Below are positions 63,909-64,000 of a stretch of DNA of 64,000 bases, piece by piece. The DNA comes from Pseudoips prasinana (taxonomy: Eukaryota > Arthropoda > Insecta > Lepidoptera > Nolidae). Under the pieces are notes generated by a model. The model did no database searches, was not told the origin of the DNA, and saw only the letters and a program-made list of their open reading frames with translations. A program made the position numbers and the translations under genes. Each line of letters starts with the position of its first letter. Within the stretch, counting starts at the first letter, position 1. The stretch covers positions 16,875,201 to 16,939,200 of the forward strand of contig OX621257.1 in assembly GCA_951640165.1 (NCBI GenBank), given 5' to 3'.

Positions 63909-64000
63909 CTAGCAGTGCCCGCGGACTTCGTTCCGTTAATATCCAGGACATATCATACACTCTACTGCCGCCACGTACATACTAGCAGCTCTAGGTAGAT
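63909..64000 (-). mobile_element. Helitron-like element, cut by window end
   Basis: CTAGCAGTGCCCGCGGACTTCGTTCCG is the reverse of the CGAAGTCCGCGGGCACTGCTAG 3' terminus of a common lepidopteran family; an A precedes it. The body runs off the window. Confidence 0.55.

Noticed and set aside
1..64000. Host multi-exon gene or endogenous virus
   Set aside because: No conserved host protein motif, no gag/env-like frame and no long terminal repeats were recognised; every long frame with a domain is a transposon protein.

Overview
The window looks like intergenic or deep intronic DNA from a lepidopteran (moth or butterfly) nuclear genome. The base composition is AT-rich, and I see no operons, bacterial signals or convincing host exons. 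The repeats are of kinds common in Lepidoptera: tRNA-headed SINEs with ATT tails, RTE-type 3' ends with GAT tails, short Helitron-like elements ending in CTAG, and CR1/Jockey-like, RTE and R1 LINE remnants. No host protein-coding gene can be supported. The assignment rests on recognised repeat sequence, not on any search.

Two autonomous-type elements carry complete reading frames. At 51102-52383 (minus) is a complete 1,282-bp mariner with 25-bp perfect inverted ends, a TA duplication and an uninterrupted D,D34D transposase. At 59578-63526 (plus) is a full-length APE-type non-LTR retrotransposon. It has a 10-bp target-site duplication (AAGTGTTATT) and one uninterrupted 1,108-codon endonuclease/reverse-transcriptase frame ending in a C2H2 finger. 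The endonuclease has Gln where His is expected.

Region by region: 0.3-8 kb holds a TIR-bounded repeat, a 5'-truncated CR1/Jockey-like LINE, 5S-rRNA-derived SINE pieces and a densely nested cluster of SINEs, a Helitron and RTE tails. 8-41 kb is decayed repeats with long unassigned AT-rich stretches, a PIF/Harbinger-type MITE (24982-25221) and several near-perfect palindromes. 41741-46311 is bounded by CAGGGACCG ends and an exact 8-bp duplication (GTTTTGAC), so I read it as one hAT-like element. It is now filled with later insertions, including an RTE copy that an R1-clade LINE has split. 47-50 kb is a nested SINE cluster in which two 169-bp Helitron-like units sit head to tail at one A|T site. 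57.7-59 kb is a second Helitron/SINE cluster. The window ends in repeats that run off its edge.

The elements interact as parasites of parasites. The ~360-bp tRNA-headed SINE family (here called SINE D, eight long or near-complete copies plus one partial) has a body resembling the 5' UTR of the full-length LINE and a 3' end resembling that LINE's 3' end, which points to a SINE/LINE partnership visible in one window. SINE A and SINE B have different tRNA heads but share another 3' tail. Element B and the RTE copies share the RTE 3' coding end. These, the hAT-like element and the tandem Helitron are the main points worth following. SINE A-D, element B and repeats R-A to R-D are local labels, not database names.
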